DNA from: Burkholderiales bacterium | Lineage (GTDB): Bacteria; Pseudomonadota; Gammaproteobacteria; Burkholderiales; SG8-41 | Length of the DNA stretch: 40,989 nucleotides | Reading direction: 5' to 3' | Assembly (NCBI GenBank): GCA_022843705.1 | Contig: JALHND010000013.1 | Coordinates: forward strand, 1 to 40,989 | Part shown: piece by piece, positions 14,200-22,844 of the stretch | How positions within the stretch are numbered: position 1 is the stretch's first letter | How the letters are laid out: each line of letters starts with the position of its first letter | The notes under the pieces: generated by a model | Told to the model about the DNA's origin: nothing | Seen by the model: only the letters and a program-made list of their open reading frames with translations | Database searches by the model: none | Program-made: the position numbers and the translations under genes

Positions 14200-16697
14200 T
14201 GCGGTTTTTCAATGAATTCGGTCTCGCACTGCGCCTGCTCGCGCGCGACTGGCGCGCCGGTGAACTGACACTGGTTGCGGTCGCGGTGGTGGTGGCCGTC
14301 GCCAGCGTGACCACGGTGGGCTTTTTCGCCGACCGCGTGAACCAGGCGTTGAACCGCCAGGCCAACCAGCTGCTGGGTGCCGACCTCGTGGTTTCCGGCG
14401 ACCGGCCGCTGGATCCGCAGTTCACCACCGAGGCGCAGCGCCTCGGCCTGCAGGTCACGGAAATGCTGCGTTTTCCCAGCATGGCCGCAGCCAATGGCCA
14501 AAACGTGCTGTCCGAAATCAAGGCCGTCACCGAGGGGTATCCGCAGCGCGGCGAGTTGCGCATCAGCGACCAGCTTTATGCGCCGGACCGTCCCGCGACT
14601 TCGATTCCGGCCGCAGGCACGGTCTGGGTCGATGAAAAACTCTACACGCGTCTGCAGCTGAAGGCCGGCGACACCGTCGAAGTGGGGCAGAGCCGCCTGC
14701 CCATCGGCGCGATCATCACCCAGGAACCCGACAGCGCCGTCGGCTTCATCAATGCCGGGCCGCGGGTGATGCTCAACATGGCCGATCTGCCGGCCACCGG
14801 CCTGGTGCAGGTCGGCAGCCGCATCCGTTATCGCGTGCAGGTCGCGGGCGAGGCCGCCGCGGTCGACCGTTACCGCGCCTGGGTCGACAGCCGGTTGGGT
14901 CCCGGACAACGCGTCGAAACCATCCAGGACGCGCGCCCCGAAATCCGCTCGGCGCTGGAACGCGCCGAAAAATTCCTCAGCCTCACCGCATTGCTGAGCG
15001 TGATCCTCGCCGCGGTGGCGATCGCGCTCGCGGCGCGGCGTTACCTGCAGCGCCACCTCGATGCCTGCGCGATGATGCGCTGCTTCGGCGTATCGCGCGG
15101 CAAGGTGGTGCGGCTGCATGTGTTGCAGTTCATCGTGCTCGGTGCGGTGGCGAGTCTCGCCGGCTGCGCCGCCGGTCTGCTCGCACAGCAGGGGCTGGCA
15201 TTGTGGCTGGGCAGCCTGGTTACCGTCGAACTGCCGGCCGCCGGACCGCGTCCGGCAGTGCATGGCTTCGTCACCGGTCTCGCATTGTTGCTGGGATTTG
15301 CGGTGCCGCCACTGATCGCGCTGGGCCGGGTGTCGCCGCTGCGTGTGCTGCGCCGCGATCTCGGCCTGCCCGGCGGCAGCGGCTGGCTGGGTTATCTGCT
15401 GGGCACCGCGGTCATCGCGGGACTGATCATCTGGAAGGCGGGCGAGTTGCGCACCGGCGGCCTCGTCTTCGCCGGTTTCGCCGTCGCGATGCTGGTGGCG
15501 GGGCTCGCGGCCTGGGGCGTGATCGCGCTGGTGTCGCGGCTGCGCGGTTCCGGCGTGTCCTGGCGTTTCGGCATCGCCAACCTGCGCCGCCGCCGTCTGG
15601 CGAGCATCCTGCAGGTGGTCGCGCTGGGCATCGGCATCATGGCACTGCTGACGCTGACCATCATCCGCAGCGAACTGCTGCAGCTGTGGCAGGCGAGCCT
15701 GCCGCCGGATGCGCCCAACCGCTTCATCGTCAACATCCAGAAGGACCAGGTGCCGGCGCTGAACAAATTTTTTGCCGCGCGCAATATCGCGGCACCCGAA
15801 CTGCATCCGATGGTGCGCGCACGCCTGACCGGCATCAACGACCGGGCAGTATCTTCGTCCGATTACAGCGATGACCGCGCACGACGGCTGGTCGACCGCG
15901 AATTCAACCTGTCGTGGGCTACACAGATGCAGCCCGACAACCTGCTGGTGGCCGGCCGTTGGTGGGGCGACAAGCCGCAGCGCCGCGACCAGTTCTCGAT
16001 GGAGGACGGCATTGCGAAATCGCTGGGCATCCAAATCGGCGACCGCCTGACCTTCGATGCCGCCGGCAGCGTGTTTACCGCAGAAGTCACCAGCCTGCGC
16101 AAGGTCGACTGGGATTCCTTCAACGTCAACTTTTTCCTGGTCGCGCCACCGGGGCTGCTCGAGGACAAGCCGCTGAGTTATGTCAGCAGCTTCTACCTGC
16201 CGCCGGGCAATGTCGACCTGCTCAACGCGCTGGTGAAGCAGTTTCCCAATTTCCTGCTGATCGACGTCGCCCAGGTGCTGACCCAGGTGCAGGCGATGAT
16301 CACCCAGGTCTCGCGCGCGGTGCAGTTCGTGTTCCTGTTCACGCTGATGGCGGGGCTGGTGGTGCTGTATGCGGCAATCGCCAGCACCCAGGACGAACGC
16401 TTGTACCAGGCCACCATCATGCGCACGCTGGGCGCGAGCCGTACCCAGCTGGCCCGGGCCAATCTTGCCGAGTTCGCGATGATCGGTGCGCTGGCCGGCA
16501 TCATCGCCGCCGCCGGCGCCAACGCGCTGGGTTACGCGCTGGCCGACCGCATCATCAACGTCGGTTACAGCTTCAGCCCGGCGGTATGGGCGGTGGGGCT
16601 GGTCTGCAGCATCGTCGGGGTTGCCGCCGCGGGTTATCTCGGCACGCGTCGCGTGCTGAGGGTCGCACCGCTGCGTGTCCTGCGCGAACTGTCCTGA
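14199..16697 (+). CDS. ybbP: Large FtsX-family ABC permease (YbbP-like)
   Basis: An 832-residue inner-membrane protein with an N-terminal helix (ELTLVAVAVVVAVASVTTVGFF) and a large periplasmic region. A central membrane bundle spans about residues 260-490 (FLSLTALLSVILAAVAIALAA and following helices). A second periplasmic segment and three C-terminal helices follow (VQFVFLFTLMAGLVVLYAAIA, then MIGALAGIIAAAGANALGYAL). The duplicated FtsX layout is typical of YbbP, whose substrate is not established; an envelope or lipid role is inferred from tesA and the LolD-like ATPase. It forms a pair with ybbA. Confidence 0.9.
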   Translation: MRFFNEFGLALRLLARDWRAGELTLVAVAVVVAVASVTTVGFFADRVNQALNRQANQLLGADLVVSGDRPLDPQFTTEAQRLGLQVTEMLRFPSMAAANGQNVLSEIKAVTEGYPQRGELRISDQLYAPDRPATSIPAAGTVWVDEKLYTRLQLKAGDTVEVGQSRLPIGAIITQEPDSAVGFINAGPRVMLNMADLPATGLVQVGSRIRYRVQVAGEAAAVDRYRAWVDSRLGPGQRVETIQDARPEIRSALERAEKFLSLTALLSVILAAVAIALAARRYLQRHLDACAMMRCFGVSRGKVVRLHVLQFIVLGAVASLAGCAAGLLAQQGLALWLGSLVTVELPAAGPRPAVHGFVTGLALLLGFAVPPLIALGRVSPLRVLRRDLGLPGGSGWLGYLLGTAVIAGLIIWKAGELRTGGLVFAGFAVAMLVAGLAAWGVIALVSRLRGSGVSWRFGIANLRRRRLASILQVVALGIGIMALLTLTIIRSELLQLWQASLPPDAPNRFIVNIQKDQVPALNKFFAARNIAAPELHPMVRARLTGINDRAVSSSDYSDDRARRLVDREFNLSWATQMQPDNLLVAGRWWGDKPQRRDQFSMEDGIAKSLGIQIGDRLTFDAAGSVFTAEVTSLRKVDWDSFNVNFFLVAPPGLLEDKPLSYVSSFYLPPGNVDLLNALVKQFPNFLLIDVAQVLTQVQAMITQVSRAVQFVFLFTLMAGLVVLYAAIASTQDERLYQATIMRTLGASRTQLARANLAEFAMIGALAGIIAAAGANALGYALADRIINVGYSFSPAVWAVGLVCSIVGVAAAGYLGTRRVLRVAPLRVLRELS

Positions 16698-16754
16698 AGC
16701 CTGTCCGCGGCGCGACCGCGGAGGCTATACTTCGGCGAAACGCAGCGAGTGCCC

Positions 16755-18023
16755 ATGAGTGATTTCCCGGTATTTTATATATTATTGATTTTATTGACTT
16801 TTTTTGCAGGCTTCGGCGTGGTGCTGATGCTGCAGAAAAAGGCCGCGGCACAGATGACGCTGGAACTGCAGCAGGCGCTGGAGGCGAAGCACCGCGCGAT
16901 GCTGGGCGACCTGCATGACGGCCTGACGAAGCAGGGCGACCGCATCGGCGGCCAGGTCAGCGAGGCCGGCGAACGTCAGCGTGTCTCAACCGCCGAGGAA
17001 CTGAAACAGACGCGCGAGGTGCTGCATGCGCTGCGCCTGACGCTGACCCAGGAAATGGGCGGCCAGCGCGAGGCGCTGCTGGAACGGCTGGCCGCGACCA
17101 CCGAATCCCTCAACACCAAAATCGACGCGCGGCTCGGCGAAATCGCCGGCAAGGTCAACGAACGCCTCGACGAGGGTTTCAAGAAAACCAACGAGACCTT
17201 CGTCAGCGTGATGACGCGGCTGGCGACCATCGACGAAGCGCAGAAAAAAATCGAAAGCCTCACCGGCAGCGTCGTCAGCCTGCAGGAACTGCTGGGCGAT
17301 AAACGGGCCAGAGGCGCATTCGGGGAAGTGCAGCTTGAAGGCCTCGTTCGCAACGTGCTGCCGCCGAACGCCTATGAAATGCAGTTCACGCTGTCCACGG
17401 GTGTGCGCGCCGACTGTGTGCTGCGGCTGCCGGCGCCGACCGGCATGGTCGCGGTGGACTCCAAGTTTCCGCTTGAAAACTACCACCGCATGTTCGAAGC
17501 CGGCGTCAACGATGTCGACCATGCCCTGGCGCAGAAGCAGTTCCGCGCCGACATCCGCAAACACGTCGATGACATCTCGAAAAAATACATCATCCCCGGC
17601 GAGACCTCCGACGGCGCGGTGATGTTCGTGCCGGCGGAAGCCGTGTTCGCCGAGATCCACGCCCACCACGCCGAAACCGTCGAATACGCCAGCGCCAAAC
17701 GCGTATGGATCGTGTCGCCGACGACGCTGATGGCGGTGCTCAACACCGCGCGCGCGGTGCTGAAGGACGTCGAGACGCGCAAGCAGATTCATGTCATCAA
17801 GGATTCCCTGTCGCGGCTGTCGGTGGAATTCGGCCGTTTCGACGACCGCATGAAGGACCTCGCCAAACACATCCGCCAGGCCTACGACGACGTCGAGAAG
17901 GTGCAGGTCACCAGCGGCAAGATTTCGCAGCGCTTCGCGCAGATCGAGGGTGTCGAGCTCGACGACGAAAAACCGGAAAGCGCGAAGGTGCTGAAGCTCG
18001 GCGACGGCCGGGATGGCGCCTGA
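16755..18023 (+). CDS. rmuC: DNA recombination protein RmuC
   Basis: A 422-residue protein with an N-terminal membrane anchor (FPVFYILLILLTFFAGFGVV), a long coiled coil (about residues 30-165, rich in Gln, Glu and Arg), and the RmuC nuclease-like domain (RARGAFGEVQLEGLVRNVLP, then GMVAVDSKFPLENYHRMF and KRVWIVSPTTLMAVL). RmuC limits inversions at short inverted repeats in E. coli. The ATG at 16755 is preferred to a GTG two codons earlier. The first 50 coding bases are unusually AT-rich for this genome. Confidence 0.92.
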   Translation: MSDFPVFYILLILLTFFAGFGVVLMLQKKAAAQMTLELQQALEAKHRAMLGDLHDGLTKQGDRIGGQVSEAGERQRVSTAEELKQTREVLHALRLTLTQEMGGQREALLERLAATTESLNTKIDARLGEIAGKVNERLDEGFKKTNETFVSVMTRLATIDEAQKKIESLTGSVVSLQELLGDKRARGAFGEVQLEGLVRNVLPPNAYEMQFTLSTGVRADCVLRLPAPTGMVAVDSKFPLENYHRMFEAGVNDVDHALAQKQFRADIRKHVDDISKKYIIPGETSDGAVMFVPAEAVFAEIHAHHAETVEYASAKRVWIVSPTTLMAVLNTARAVLKDVETRKQIHVIKDSLSRLSVEFGRFDDRMKDLAKHIRQAYDDVEKVQVTSGKISQRFAQIEGVELDDEKPESAKVLKLGDGRDGA

Positions 18024-18027
18024 GGCG

Positions 18028-18825
18028 ATGGGCCTCGGCAACTGGTTCGGCCGCTGGCGCCGCACGCGCGCCGTCGAGCGGCAGCCGATCGGCGATGCGC
18101 AGTGGCTGCGCCTGATGTCGCGTTTCTCCTTTTTCCGGCTGCTGTCGGCCGCTGAGCAGCTTCGGCTGCGCGAGCTGACCGCGCTGTTCCTCGACAGCAA
18201 GGCGGTCAGCGGCGCCGGCGGCCTGCAGATGACCCGCGACATGCAACTGGTCATTGCCGCCCAGGCCTGCCTGCTGCTGCTGAACCTTGACCTTGAGCTC
18301 TACGACGACTGGGTCGAGGTCATCGTTTATCCCGACGAATTCATCGTCGAACACGACTACATGGACGAGCACGGCGTGATGCACAAGGTGCGCGCGCCGC
18401 TGTCCGGCGAAGCCTGGGAACATGGCCCGGTGATCCTGTCCTGGCGTGATGCCCAGGAGGCCGACGGCGGTGACGGCTACAACGTCGTGCTGCACGAGTT
18501 CGCCCACAAGATCGACATGCGCAACGGCACACCCAACGGTTTCCCGCCGCTGCATGCCGACATGGACCGCAAGGCCTGGAGCGAAGTGTTCAGCACGGCT
18601 TTTGCCGATTTCGAGCGGCGCCTCGACGCGCGCGAGGAAACCGTCCTCGATGAATACGCCGCCGAAGACCCCGCGGAATTCTTCGCCGTCACCAGCGAAC
18701 TCTTCTTCGAACGCCCCGAAGCGCTGCACGGCCTCTATCCCGCGGTCTACGACCAGTTGTCACAGTTCTACCGGCAGAATCCCTTGGCGCGCATGCGCCC
18801 GGCCGGCAGCGGAGCCTCCGCTTGA
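18028..18825 (+). CDS. mtfA: MtfA family zinc metallopeptidase
   Basis: A 265-residue cytosolic peptidase with the zinc motif HEFAH (156-160) and a downstream glutamate-rich helix (DPAEFFAVTSELFFE) that supplies the third ligand. In E. coli, MtfA binds the Mlc repressor and so affects glucose PTS expression. Here it sits directly before glucokinase, which hints at a shared role in glucose use. I chose the ATG at 18028, after the rmuC stop and giving the homologue-like start MGLGNWFG. An in-frame ATG at 18013 overlaps rmuC. Confidence 0.88.
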   Translation: MGLGNWFGRWRRTRAVERQPIGDAQWLRLMSRFSFFRLLSAAEQLRLRELTALFLDSKAVSGAGGLQMTRDMQLVIAAQACLLLLNLDLELYDDWVEVIVYPDEFIVEHDYMDEHGVMHKVRAPLSGEAWEHGPVILSWRDAQEADGGDGYNVVLHEFAHKIDMRNGTPNGFPPLHADMDRKAWSEVFSTAFADFERRLDAREETVLDEYAAEDPAEFFAVTSELFFERPEALHGLYPAVYDQLSQFYRQNPLARMRPAGSGASA

Positions 18826-18850
18826 TGTTTTATTCCTCTCATCATCCACT

Positions 18851-18890
18851 CCCTCTCCCCGTTTCACGGGGAGAGGGCTGGGGTGAGGGG
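18851..18890 (+). repeat. Palindromic intergenic repeat (REP-like), copy 1
   Basis: A perfect 11-bp stem CCCTCTCCCCG/CGGGGAGAGGG (18851-18861 and 18867-18877) with loop TTTCA, followed by CTGGGGTGAGGGG. This sequence type recurs between genes in many proteobacteria. A second copy in opposite orientation is at 25201-25243. Its final GAGGGG is also the best ribosome-binding site for the following glucokinase. Confidence 0.85.
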
Positions 18891-18895
18891 TGACC

Positions 18896-19939
18896 ATGAT
18901 CAGTGAATATCAAAGTCAGCTAATGACCACATCCCCACGCTTCATCCTCGCCGCCGACATCGGCGGCACCCACGCCAGCTTCGCCATTGCCGAACGCCAG
19001 ACCGGCGGCGCCAGCCGCGTGTTATTCGAAAAATCCTTCGAAAGCCGCCAGTTCGCCGACTTCGATGCCCTGATCACGGCTTTCCTCGCGCTGCCCGAGC
19101 CCGCCGCCGCGCGGCCGCATCTGGGCGCCGTGACTTTCGCCGTCGCCGGCCCGGTGGCCGAGGGCGAATCGACGCTGACCAACCTCGGCTGGAAAGTCAG
19201 CGCCGCCGGTGTCGCGGCGCGTTACGGGCTGCCGCCGGTGCAGATCGTCAACGATTTCCACGCCGCGGGCCTCGGCGTGCTGGAACTGCCGCATGCCAGC
19301 TTCACCACGCTGCAGTCGGCCGAAGCGCCGGAGCAGGGCACCGCGGTGATCATCGGTGCCGGCACCGGACTCGGAGTCGGGCTGATCCACTGGAACGGCA
19401 GCGGCTGGGAAGTGCTGCCCTCGGAGGCCGGCAATGCCGACTTCGCGCCCATCGACGAGCTGCAGGACAAACTGCTGATGTACCTGCGCCGCACCTATGG
19501 CCGCGTGTCCTGGGAGCGGGTGATTTCCGGGCCGGGCCTGATGCGCGTGTTCAGCTTCCTGCAGGAGACCGGCCTCGGCGTGCCGTCGAAACAGCTGCTC
19601 GACGCCACCAAACGCGCCGGCGCCGATCCCAGTGCGGTGATCACCGAATACGGCCTCAACAAACTCGACCCGCTGGCGGTGCGCGCGCTCGACCTGTTCA
19701 TCGCCGCCTACGGCTCCTTCGCCGGCAACATCGCGCTGACCGCGCTCGCGCGCGGTGGCGTCTACATCGGCGGCGGCATCGCGCCGAAAATCGTCAACCG
19801 GCTGAAGGACGGGAGTTTCATGCGCGCCTTCACCGGCAAGGGGGCGTTCACGCCGCTGTTGTCGGGGATACCGGTGCGGGTGGTGATGGATGCGCAGGTG
19901 GGGTTGCGGGGGGCGTTGAGGGTGGCAGCGGTTTCTTAA
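18896..19939 (+). CDS. glk: Glucokinase
   Basis: A 347-residue ROK-unrelated bacterial glucokinase that phosphorylates glucose with ATP. It has the phosphate-1 motif LAADIGGTHASFAIAE, VTFAVAGPV, the catalytic Asp in IVNDFHAAGLGV, the glycine-rich GAGTGLGVGLIHW, and LPSEAGNADFAP. The ATG at 18896 has GAGGGG six bases upstream. A second ATG at 18923 gives a start closer to homologues (MTTSPRFILAADIGG) but lacks a Shine-Dalgarno. It follows mtfA after a palindromic repeat. Confidence 0.92.
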   Translation: MISEYQSQLMTTSPRFILAADIGGTHASFAIAERQTGGASRVLFEKSFESRQFADFDALITAFLALPEPAAARPHLGAVTFAVAGPVAEGESTLTNLGWKVSAAGVAARYGLPPVQIVNDFHAAGLGVLELPHASFTTLQSAEAPEQGTAVIIGAGTGLGVGLIHWNGSGWEVLPSEAGNADFAPIDELQDKLLMYLRRTYGRVSWERVISGPGLMRVFSFLQETGLGVPSKQLLDATKRAGADPSAVITEYGLNKLDPLAVRALDLFIAAYGSFAGNIALTALARGGVYIGGGIAPKIVNRLKDGSFMRAFTGKGAFTPLLSGIPVRVVMDAQVGLRGALRVAAVS

Positions 19940-20008
19940 AAGTATTTTAAAAACAAATTCTTATATAACTTTTCTCATCGAACCTTTGCCAGCTGGATCA
20001 AAGTTTTT

Positions 20009-20054
20009 GGGACGTGGCGAATCTTTGAATAAAAAGCCTCGTCCCGACTAAACT
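20009..20054 (+). promoter_or_regulatory. Candidate promoter and operator of the toxin-antitoxin module
   Basis: TTGAAT (20025-20030) and TAAACT (20049-20054) are 18 bases apart, ahead of the antitoxin start at 20090. Imperfect dyad arms GGGACGTGG (20009-20017) and CCTCGTCCC (20037-20045) flank the -35 box, as expected for an autorepressed module. Both were assigned by eye. The rest of the 150-base gap after glk is AT-rich and holds no gene. Confidence 0.4.
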
Positions 20055-20089
20055 GCAACTCTCAGCCAATCTGTGGCATTGGAAGCCGT

Positions 20090-20278
20090 ATGGGTAACCC
20101 GAAAGATCAGGTTCAGTCGCTTCTGCAGAAGCTGCCGGAAAACGCGAGTTACGAAGACATCCAATACCACCTCTATGTATTGGAAAAAGTGCAGCGTGGC
20201 CTGCTGCGCGCCGAGTCGGAAGGTGCTGTCGATCACGCGGAGGCAAAAGGGCGACTCAAGCAATGGCTCGCATCGTAG
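20090..20278 (+). CDS. Antitoxin of a ParE/RelE-type module
   Basis: A 62-residue, mostly helical protein (LLQKLPENASYEDIQYHLYV, then KGRLKQWLAS). This pattern, especially YEDIQYHLYV, is typical of small antitoxins encoded upstream of RelE/ParE toxins. GGAAG lies just before the ATG. The 3' end overlaps the toxin start by 16 bases, the usual coupling. The toxin is frameshifted, so the antitoxin may be a remnant or still functional. Confidence 0.7.
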   Translation: MGNPKDQVQSLLQKLPENASYEDIQYHLYVLEKVQRGLLRAESEGAVDHAEAKGRLKQWLAS

Positions 20279-20573
20279 TCTGGTCACCTGAGGCGATCGA
20301 GGATGCCGAGGCGATTGCGGCTTACATCAATCGCGCTCGCCCTGGTATGCGAAAGCAGTCGTCTCGAAAATTGTCGAAACGGTCGAGGATATCCCCGACT
20401 ATCCCGAGATGGGGCGCGCGATTCCCGAGTTGGGTGATGCGGCCATTCGTGAACGTTTTGTGCACCGTTACCGGATCATTTACAGGCTCGATGCGGGGCG
20501 GGTGCTGATTGTCGCGGTGATCCACTGGCGGCAGGATTTTTCGCCGGTTCAAGGTCGGATGGCGGTCGATTAA
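20263..20573 (+). pseudogene. ParE/RelE family toxin, frameshifted
   Basis: The first 24 codons read MARIVVWSPEAIEDAEAIAA then YINR in one frame. From about base 20337 the family sequence continues in another frame: SPWYAKAVVSKIVETVEDI, PDYPEMGRAIPELG, RERFVHRYRIIYRLDAGR, VLIVAVIHWRQDF, to a TAA at 20571. The join sits at the residue usually followed by SP, and one missing base near 20334-20338 explains it. As sequenced, the original frame instead gives an 81-residue product with an unrelated C-terminus. A sequencing error cannot be excluded. Confidence 0.75.
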
Positions 20574-20826
20574 ATGATGGTGCGAGCTCCTTTTCTGAAA
20601 GTAAATCGACTCCGGTACCTTTGGGGGTACCTTTGGGGTGATGGCAGCGTGGTCCTGCCCTGAGCGGAGACACCCTGCGCAGCGATGAGCTCATGGCGCT
20701 GTTCGACCGGCAGACTGCCGGAGCCGGCGGGTGCGACCGCTTGCCCTGGATCTACATGATTATAAGTATTTGATTATATTTAATATTTTATGATCCGGCG
20801 GTTTTGCGCCGGTCATGGCGCCGGAC
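20574..20826. other. Non-coding gap with tandem repeat and possible gene remnant
   Basis: No intact gene is visible. GGTACCTTTGGG occurs twice in tandem (20614-20638). A plus-strand open segment at 20645-20773 encodes a peptide with ordinary composition (LSGDTLRSDELMALFDRQTA, ending IYMIISI), with no start or ribosome-binding site. It may be the end of a decayed gene. Its stop codon lies inside the AT-rich repeat at 20759. Confidence 0.45.
20759..20777 (+). repeat. AT-rich repeat copy B
   Basis: attataagtatttgattat, identical to the minus-strand reading of 3664-3682. It lies 50 bases beyond the stop of the leftward Bug receptor gene and continues into an AT-only tail to 20790. Confidence 0.65.
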
Positions 20827-21834
20827 TCATTCGGGTTCGATGCCCGCGGTCTTGACCACTTTCGCCCAGCGCGCGATCTCCGCTTTGTAGAAGGCGTCGA
20901 ATTTGTCGCCGGACCAGTTGCGGGCTTCGACGCCGTGCTCGTTGTATTTGAACAGCAGGTCTTTCGATGACAGGGCCTGATTCGTCGCGTCGACCAGGCG
21001 CTTGACCACCGCGGGCGGGGTTTTTGCCGGGCCGCAGAGGCCGTACCAGACCGTCACCTCGAAACCCTTGAAGCCGGATTCGTCGAAGGTGGGCACGTCG
21101 GGCAGTGCCGATTGCCGCTTCATTGCAGTCACGGCAATCGGGCGCACCCTGCCGGCCTTGATGTTGGTCAGTTGCGTGGGCAGATTGTTGAATTGCGTGT
21201 GCACTTCGCCGGCGATGACGTCGTTGGTGGCCTGGGCGCCGACCTTGTAGGGCACATGCAGGATGTTGATCCCGGCGAGGGTCTTGAAATACTCCATCGT
21301 CAGGTGCGGTGAGAGCCCGACACCGGAGGAGGCATAACGGAAGCGGCCTTCGTTGGCCTTGGCATGGGCGACAAATTCCTTGAGGCTGCGCACCGGCACC
21401 GAAGGATTGACGACAAGGACGTTGGGCACGGCACCGTAGAGCGTGATGCGGGTGAAGTCCTTCAGCGGATCGAAGGACAGCTGTTTGCGCAGCGCCGGGC
21501 GGATGGCCTGGCCCAGGCTGCAGCCGACCAGGGTGTAGCCGTCGGGTGTGGCGCGGGAGACGACGTCCATGCCGATGATGCCGCCGGCACCGGGGCGGTT
21601 GTCGACGACGAACTGCTGGCCCAGCAGCTCGGTCAGCCTGGTGGCGAAGATCCGCGCGGTGACATCCGGTGCCGCGCCGGCGCCGGTGCCGAGGATCAGG
21701 CGCACCGGACGTTCGGGATATCCGGCGGCGGATGTGATGCCGGATGCGCCGGCCGCCAATGCCGCCGTGACCATGACGGCGCAGAGCCGCGCGCGCAGAT
21801 GTTTGTTGCCGGTTTTGCGGGGTGTTTTTCTCAT
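20827..21834 (-). CDS. Bug/TctC family periplasmic solute-binding receptor
   Basis: A 335-residue extracytoplasmic receptor with a basic start, a hydrophobic signal (AVMVTAALAAGASGITSAAG) and the mature family start YPERPVRLILGTGAGAAPDV. Other family marks are VVDNRPGAGGIIG, ATPDGYTLV, FRYASSGVG and LPDVPTFDESG. Members bind carboxylates or similar small anions. No TctA/TctB membrane genes are nearby, so it is an orphan. The ATG at 21834 has CGAGGAG upstream. It is probably cotranscribed with the amidohydrolase 28 bases before it. Confidence 0.92.
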   Translation of the reverse strand: MRKTPRKTGNKHLRARLCAVMVTAALAAGASGITSAAGYPERPVRLILGTGAGAAPDVTARIFATRLTELLGQQFVVDNRPGAGGIIGMDVVSRATPDGYTLVGCSLGQAIRPALRKQLSFDPLKDFTRITLYGAVPNVLVVNPSVPVRSLKEFVAHAKANEGRFRYASSGVGLSPHLTMEYFKTLAGINILHVPYKVGAQATNDVIAGEVHTQFNNLPTQLTNIKAGRVRPIAVTAMKRQSALPDVPTFDESGFKGFEVTVWYGLCGPAKTPPAVVKRLVDATNQALSSKDLLFKYNEHGVEARNWSGDKFDAFYKAEIARWAKVVKTAGIEPE

Positions 21835-21862
21835 GTGGTTCTCCTCGTGATGTGTCGTGGTG

Positions 21863-22735
21863 TTATCGGCGGGCAAGGCGTGACTGGATGAAATCCGACA
21901 GGGAGCTGATCAGCCGTTCAAGATTGGCGGCCAGCCCGGTGAAACCCTGGTGGCGTTCGCGCGTGGTTTCGTCCATGTAAAGCGCGCGGTTGACCTCGAT
22001 CTGGATGCTGTGGCGGTTGGCGGCAGGATCGGAATAACGGCGCACCAGTTCCGCGCCCTTGTACGGGTTGTTGACGTTGACGCGGTAACCCAGCCCGCGC
22101 AGCGTGGTCACGGCGCAGTCGATGAATTCGGGGGCGCTGGTGCTGCCTTCGCGGTCGCTGACGACAAAATCCGGGCGCGCCTGGCCGGCATCGACATTCA
22201 TCGCATTGCCGCGCGATTTCATCGAATGGCAGTCGACATGCCAGACGCCGCCGAAGCGGGCATGCAGCGCATCGAGCTGGGTGCGCACTGCATCGTGGTA
22301 GGGATCGTAGTAGTCGCGGATCAGGGCTTCGACCTCGTTCACGCGCAGTTTGCGGCCATGCACCGGCATGCCGGGCAGGGCGAGGCGGCGGATCAGGCCC
22401 ATGCCGCTCAGGGACTTGTCGGTGACGACCACGGGTTCGGGCCAGGGGGCGTCCAGCAGTTCGGGGTCGATGTCGTCGCGTGCGCGGTTGGGGTCGATGG
22501 CCCAGCGCGGGAAGGTGGCGGCGATCAGCGTGCACCCGTGGTCGGGGGCCATGCCGTAGAGTTCGTCGACAAACGCGTCGCAGCCGCTGGCCAGTGCTTC
22601 GGGCGGCGCTACAGGCTGCATCCAGGACGGTGCGATGGTGCCGCTGTGGGGGGAATCAAACAGCAGCGGCAGGGGGGTTCCCCGCGCTGGCCTGACGATT
22701 ACCGGCGGCACGGCATGGGCCTCTGGACGGTTCAC
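21863..22735 (-). CDS. N-formylglutamate amidohydrolase family protein
   Basis: A 290-residue zinc hydrolase of the HutG-like FGase family, which cleaves N-formylglutamate or related N-acyl amino acids. Conserved stretches include LLFDSPHSG (metal His), FVDELYGMAP, NRARDDIDPELL, VWHVDCHSMKSRG and SIQIEVNRALYMDE. The GTG at 22735 has CAGGAG eight bases upstream and is preferred to a TTG at 22798. No other histidine-degradation genes are present, so the true substrate may differ. It is paired with the Bug receptor and divergent from a LysR regulator. Confidence 0.85.
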   Translation of the reverse strand: MNRPEAHAVPPVIVRPARGTPLPLLFDSPHSGTIAPSWMQPVAPPEALASGCDAFVDELYGMAPDHGCTLIAATFPRWAIDPNRARDDIDPELLDAPWPEPVVVTDKSLSGMGLIRRLALPGMPVHGRKLRVNEVEALIRDYYDPYHDAVRTQLDALHARFGGVWHVDCHSMKSRGNAMNVDAGQARPDFVVSDREGSTSAPEFIDCAVTTLRGLGYRVNVNNPYKGAELVRRYSDPAANRHSIQIEVNRALYMDETTRERHQGFTGLAANLERLISSLSDFIQSRLARR

Positions 22736-22796
22736 CGGACTGCTCCTGTCGGATGGATGCGCTGGCAGTCTCCACAGCCCGTAACAAATGCGCAAC

Positions 22797-22815
22797 AATA
22801 TCCGTGTTCCGTATT
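22797..22815. promoter_or_regulatory. Dyad in the amidohydrolase-lysR intergenic region
   Basis: AATA (22797-22800) and TATT (22812-22815) form a symmetric site with an 11-base centre, in the 109-base divergent gap where a LysR-type regulator would be expected to bind. It is not an exact T-N11-A box. Confidence 0.3.
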
Positions 22816-22844
22816 AATCTATGCACTTCTGACATGGGGGGCGC

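Noticed and set aside
13947-16034. Minus-strand open frame of nearly 700 codons opposite ybbP
   Set aside because: The composition is Gln/Arg/His-rich and repetitive, as expected for the antisense of a GC-rich membrane protein. The plus strand carries a clear FtsX permease.
18826-18890. CRISPR-like or terminator reading of the palindrome after mtfA
   Set aside because: There is only one palindrome with no spacers and no T tract. It matches the common intergenic REP-like sequence and has a second copy at 25201.
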